This document shows, piece by piece, positions 28,075-31,566 of a DNA stretch of 31,566 nucleotides (within the stretch, counting starts at the first letter, position 1; every line of letters begins with the position of its first letter). Position numbers and translations under genes: made by a program. The notes under the pieces are model-generated. The model had not been told where the DNA came from. It made no database searches and saw nothing but the letters and a program-made list of their open reading frames with translations. This stretch comes from a virus: the IMG/VR virus record IMGVR_UViG_3300044729_000094, positions 1-31,566 of that record; one strand, written 5' to 3'.

Positions 28075-30521
28075 TCTTTTACCCTCACTGCCCCTCTGTT
28101 TAGGATTACATAAATGCCGCCATCTTCATCTACATGCTTGATTGCGTCATACCCATTAACTGCGGCATAACGGCCTGGATCTCTAAATAAGATACCCAGT
28201 TGCCTTGCTTGTTCTTCTGTAAGATCGCCAAAACTATCTACAAATTTGCCCATTTCAGGATTGTTATATGGGCGTTTAAATGCTTTGTCATAAAAAGCAT
28301 TACTTGCTGTTTTAGCACCATTCTTAGCATCTTCCATATCTATTACTTTTGCTTGTGGTGATAAAGCCATAGTTATTACATTGTTAGGATTATCTCCTGC
28401 GTATTTAATTACATAGTTTAAATCAGTTCCTGCATAAACACCATTTCCAGCAACACCCGTACCTACATACATCTCACCATCTTTAAATTCTTTAATCATT
28501 TGATCAACAGATTTCGTAGAACTAGCAGTTAGCCCACGGTGAATAATCGGTGTTCCTAATTGCTCTAATACAGCAAAATCATTAGCGCTCAAAACGGTAG
28601 GTTTAGCAGTAAAGCCTTGCGCTTGTAATATGGCCTTTAAGCGGTCATCTCCAGTGTACTTAAAAGCCTCTATGTATTTTTGTGTTGCTCCATCATAGAT
28701 AGTAACTACGCCCATTTGATTTTCTTTTATGTCAATAATTTTAAGCATTTCTTGTTTATCAAATTCATTTTGATTGTTGTATTTGGCTTTGACCGTTTTA
28801 GGCTTAGGAGGTTCTACTGCAATAGGAACAGGTACAGGCTTAGGTTGTACTACCCCTCCAGGAACTTTCCAACCAAATTCAGTAGCCATTGCTTGAACTA
28901 ACTTATTGTTAGTCTGTCCAGCAGTTCTGTAATACTCAGTAAACATTTCAGCGTAAAATTCTCTGCTGTTATTTCCTGAATACCCGCTTGTAAACGCATC
29001 AGGAAATTCTTTTTTAAGTTTTTTAATTACTTCTGTTGTTCTTTCAGCCTGTCTTGACAATGAGCCTTGGGCAAGATTATCAACTAGATGACCCCATTCG
29101 TGGGCTAGGGTGTATTGGAATTGAGTAGTGGTTGGGGTAACTGGCATTTTGAATTTACCAGCACCGCTCACTTTTAATTCTGCATCTTTGACAATTTTAG
29201 GAACAACCCATAGATCTTCTTGGCCCAAGTAAGCCCAACCGTATTTATTTTTACTGTCTTTAGTAATGTGAACTGCAACCCGATTTTTAGGATTGCTTAA
29301 CTGTAATTTTTCTACTTCTTCAATTACCTGTTTACGCATTTCTTCTTTGACCGCAAGACCCACGCCACCAAATTGAACTTCTATTGGGCCGTTCTTATAC
29401 ACAACGCCTTTGGCTACAAAATCCCGATCCATTTTCTTTGCGTGAATATCATAAATAACAGCCGCTCTTGCTCTGTCTATTGGAGTAGTTCTCATGCGTA
29501 TAATGTTTGAAAGTTCTACTTCTCTCATTGCTTCTCTTGGCACAACTTCCCATTTACCAGGTATGAATGGGCGATTATCTAGTTTTTCATAGATTGCTTG
29601 ACCTGGATCTATTGTTCTGTTTTGCAATTCTGCAACTGTTTGTTCTATTTGTTGTTTTGGAGTTGGGAAAGCAGGAGGTAATTCAGGTGGAGCAGGCGGA
29701 GTTACTAGCGTTGTACCAGTTGGGGTTGCATCATCTTCATCAAATCCAGGTATTACAGGTAGCAATACACAACGGCAGTGCGGGTGTTGAGGTGGTTGTG
29801 TTGCCCCTGTTGGAAATGATGTACCAATAGGAACTACTGCACCTGCATTTTGAGCGCATTTATCGCATGGATTAGACACATGCCATTCCATTTTTTCTAA
29901 ATTAGCATCTTTGTAGCGTTGAATTGTGGCCGCAGACATGGCTCTGTTTTGTTCCGTAATCGCAATAGTTAATGCTCTTGATGCGCTAGCCACATGTTTA
30001 CCTATGAGAATAGAGGCTCTTTCAGCATCTAATCCAAGTTCTATTGTGGTAGCCAAGGCATTGCCTATGTCTGTAATGCTGGTTCTTTCCATGCCTTTAA
30101 TAGTTACATTAGTTTGATCTAATAATCTTTGGAAAGCACCTGGCCTACGCAACATTAATGCGCCTGCTTTATCTCCTGGTTGCCAATTCTTCCAATCAAT
30201 GTAGCCATCATCAGCCGCTTTGTTAGCCTGGATTGTTTTTTTAATCCATTCATCAGCCGCCGCTTCCCCAAGTACATAAGCCTCAGCCCAAGTGCGCCAT
30301 AGTGTTGATGCCAATGCTTCAGTCCGTAAGCGCACATTCATAATTGCCCAGGAGCGAGCGCGGGCATTGTCTTGTGCTTTGTTTTGGGTAGAGATTGGTT
30401 GCGTTTCCTGATACTGCAAAAAGATCTTTTTGTAATCGGCCATTTCCATAAGAGCCGCCCTGATCTTGGTTGCGTTCTTTGCCGCTATGCGCCCATCTGC
30501 CTCTAGAGCGCCCTGGATCAT
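28071..30521 (-). CDS. MuF head protein fused to zincin-like and ADP-ribosyltransferase-like domains
   Basis: The 816-residue protein has three parts. Residues 1-260 are a MuF (SPP1 gp7-like) domain: helices, then CDKC at 219-222 and HPHCRC at 246-251. A Pro-rich linker (about 265-290) leads to a zincin-like domain with HEWGH at 474-478 and FYAEMFTEY at 522-530, which could supply the third zinc ligand. A second Pro-rich linker (about 553-578) leads to a C-terminal ADP-ribosyltransferase-like domain: IIHRGL at 659-664, GNGVYAGT at 692-699, GYDAI at 790-794 and YVILNR at 804-809. The MuF part binds the portal and puts the protein into the virion. The effectors may be delivered to the host at infection. 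The ATG overlaps the portal stop by ATGA. Confidence 0.85.
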   Translation of the reverse strand: MIQGALEADGRIAAKNATKIRAALMEMADYKKIFLQYQETQPISTQNKAQDNARARSWAIMNVRLRTEALASTLWRTWAEAYVLGEAAADEWIKKTIQANKAADDGYIDWKNWQPGDKAGALMLRRPGAFQRLLDQTNVTIKGMERTSITDIGNALATTIELGLDAERASILIGKHVASASRALTIAITEQNRAMSAATIQRYKDANLEKMEWHVSNPCDKCAQNAGAVVPIGTSFPTGATQPPQHPHCRCVLLPVIPGFDEDDATPTGTTLVTPPAPPELPPAFPTPKQQIEQTVAELQNRTIDPGQAIYEKLDNRPFIPGKWEVVPREAMREVELSNIIRMRTTPIDRARAAVIYDIHAKKMDRDFVAKGVVYKNGPIEVQFGGVGLAVKEEMRKQVIEEVEKLQLSNPKNRVAVHITKDSKNKYGWAYLGQEDLWVVPKIVKDAELKVSGAGKFKMPVTPTTTQFQYTLAHEWGHLVDNLAQGSLSRQAERTTEVIKKLKKEFPDAFTSGYSGNNSREFYAEMFTEYYRTAGQTNNKLVQAMATEFGWKVPGGVVQPKPVPVPIAVEPPKPKTVKAKYNNQNEFDKQEMLKIIDIKENQMGVVTIYDGATQKYIEAFKYTGDDRLKAILQAQGFTAKPTVLSANDFAVLEQLGTPIIHRGLTASSTKSVDQMIKEFKDGEMYVGTGVAGNGVYAGTDLNYVIKYAGDNPNNVITMALSPQAKVIDMEDAKNGAKTASNAFYDKAFKRPYNNPEMGKFVDSFGDLTEEQARQLGILFRDPGRYAAVNGYDAIKHVDEDGGIYVILNRGAVRVKE

Positions 30522-31566
30522 GTTAGATAAGCCTTAGCGAGCGCCCTAGCAGTTTCTAAATCACCGTCAAAAGCACAACGATTAAGTGCATCTCCCACAA
30601 TTGGATCTAGACTTTTAAATTCAAACAGTCTTGCCCGTTTGCCTTTATTAGCCCATTTCATAAATGCTTTTACTTCCGCAGATTGTGCTTTTTCAACTTC
30701 ATCAGATTCAATTCTTTCTTCTTCCGTGCCTTCTTTCTCAGGTTTCTGATCAAGCGGATTAGGAGTGGTTGGTGCTGTTGGGGTTGCGTTAGGCCCTTCA
30801 AGAGTTGGAGCAGTTGAAACTGTTGATGCGTTAATGATTCCGTCAGGGGAGAACAAGTACACGCTAGATCCTGACACAAGCATTGGCATGTCTGCCTGTG
30901 GGGTATCAAGCAATGGCAATCCCAATTCTGATCTACGCTCATTGATTGTTTTCCCTCCGCTAGTAACTTCAATCTGTGACTTACGCGCATTTTCTTCATT
31001 GTCTAAGCGCTGTGATGTCATTAATTTAAATTCAAGTTCGCGTGGCATACCTAAATATGTGTAAGAAAGGTTTGTAACCATCTTTGAAATCCAGTTAGCC
31101 AATGGTTGAATTCCAATAGCCTCAGCGTTTTCAGCGCGGCCTTCTTCAAATCCGCCGCCGCCTAATCCGCCCTTTGGAGCAAACCCAATCTCAGCAGGTT
31201 GTACGCCGTAGTGACCGCAGATGCTGGTAATCAAATAATCATCAAGTGTGTCTTTAAACTTTTCGCCATAACCCTCATTAACAATTGGGGCTAAACCTTT
31301 AGGTAGTAAGCGAGCGCGTTTACGCTGTTGAGTCTGTCCTGCAAGATCATCATTTAAAATGTTTTCATAAGCGCGTAGCAAATCAGGGTTAGTACCCCAA
31401 TCTTCATCAGTAGTAAACATCAGATCAGGCATTACACCGTCTGTGTATTCCGCTCTAATCCATTGCTGGCGGCGTAGATAAATGTCTGCTAGTGGTAGCG
31501 CTCGCTCTGTTGGGCTAAATCCATATACAGAAATAGAACGGCGATTACGCACACAATAAGCCAATT
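30518..31566 (-). CDS. Portal protein, N-terminus cut by window edge
   Basis: The frame is open to the right edge. The visible 348 or so residues carry portal features: LADIYLRRQQWIRAEYTDGV, DWGTNPDLLRAYENILNDDLAG, YLITSICGHYGVQPAEIGF, WISKMVTNLSYTYLG and the SELGLPLLD turn. A variable acidic tail (PEKEGTEEERIESDEVEKAQ) ends before MKWANKGKRARLFEFKSLD. The portal is the dodecameric entry ring for DNA. A first TTG within the window is not the true start. It ends in an ATGA overlap with the MuF fusion. Confidence 0.88.
   Translation of the reverse strand, partial: LAYCVRNRRSISVYGFSPTERALPLADIYLRRQQWIRAEYTDGVMPDLMFTTDEDWGTNPDLLRAYENILNDDLAGQTQQRKRARLLPKGLAPIVNEGYGEKFKDTLDDYLITSICGHYGVQPAEIGFAPKGGLGGGGFEEGRAENAEAIGIQPLANWISKMVTNLSYTYLGMPRELEFKLMTSQRLDNEENARKSQIEVTSGGKTINERRSELGLPLLDTPQADMPMLVSGSSVYLFSPDGIINASTVSTAPTLEGPNATPTAPTTPNPLDQKPEKEGTEEERIESDEVEKAQSAEVKAFMKWANKGKRARLFEFKSLDPIVGDALNRCAFDGDLETARALAKAYLT

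Noticed and set aside
1-31566. tRNA genes, integrase or attachment site
   Set aside because: No cloverleaf-like segment and no tyrosine or serine recombinase motif was seen on either strand by reading; a dedicated scan was not possible.

Overview
The window is a near-continuous stretch of a tailed-phage (siphovirus) genome: tightly packed genes, almost all on the minus strand, with frequent stop/start overlaps of the TAATG, ATGA or GTGA kind. A WhiB-family gene and several small protein families typical of actinophages point to an actinobacterial host. The DNA is visibly AT-rich for an actinophage (no count was made). A phage of low-GC freshwater actinobacteria would fit, but that is inference. 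No tRNA, insertion sequence, integrase, CRISPR array or stretch of more than 300 bases without a gene was seen. The terminase and DNA polymerase, if present, lie outside the window.

Right to left (the direction of transcription), 31566 to 20544 holds the head and neck module. It contains the portal (N-terminus cut by the window edge), an 816-residue MuF head protein fused to a HEWGH zincin-like domain and a putative ADP-ribosyltransferase domain, two small genes, a possible decoration protein, a protease-scaffold fusion and the major capsid protein with an inserted beta domain. A hairpin, a zinc-ribbon protein, connector and terminator proteins, the tail tube protein and the tail assembly chaperones follow. 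The chaperones are joined by a -1 frameshift at a CCCAAAA heptamer.

From 20544 to 10845 lie a gp10-like protein, the tape measure, the distal tail protein, a cassette of paralogous fibre-like genes, a fibre chaperone-like gene, a hub-like protein and a small tip protein. From 10830 to 9315 lies a lysis region: small membrane proteins, a Cys-rich lipoprotein, a CHAP-domain endolysin and a holin candidate, closed by a strong GC-rich terminator at 9291-9308.

From 9242 to 1 lie accessory and replication/recombination genes: a calcineurin-like phosphoesterase, a candidate annealing protein, a winged-helix protein, a Cas4/RecB-like nuclease with four putative Fe-S cysteines, WhiB, a replication-initiator-like protein, a RusA resolvase and many small unknown or zinc-binding proteins. 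The only plus-strand genes are two tiny ones at 7282-7579. They sit beside a divergent promoter region and end tail-to-tail with a 55-codon minus-strand gene.

Two regulatory features stand out. Three minus-strand units (starts at 7109, 2893 and 1545) share a leader plan: a -10-like box, then 10-12 bases later a short hairpin, then an AAGGC-containing ribosome-binding region. The leader of the tail chaperone gene carries a two-tier hairpin whose loop is perfectly complementary over 10 bases to a sequence just upstream of that gene's ribosome-binding site.
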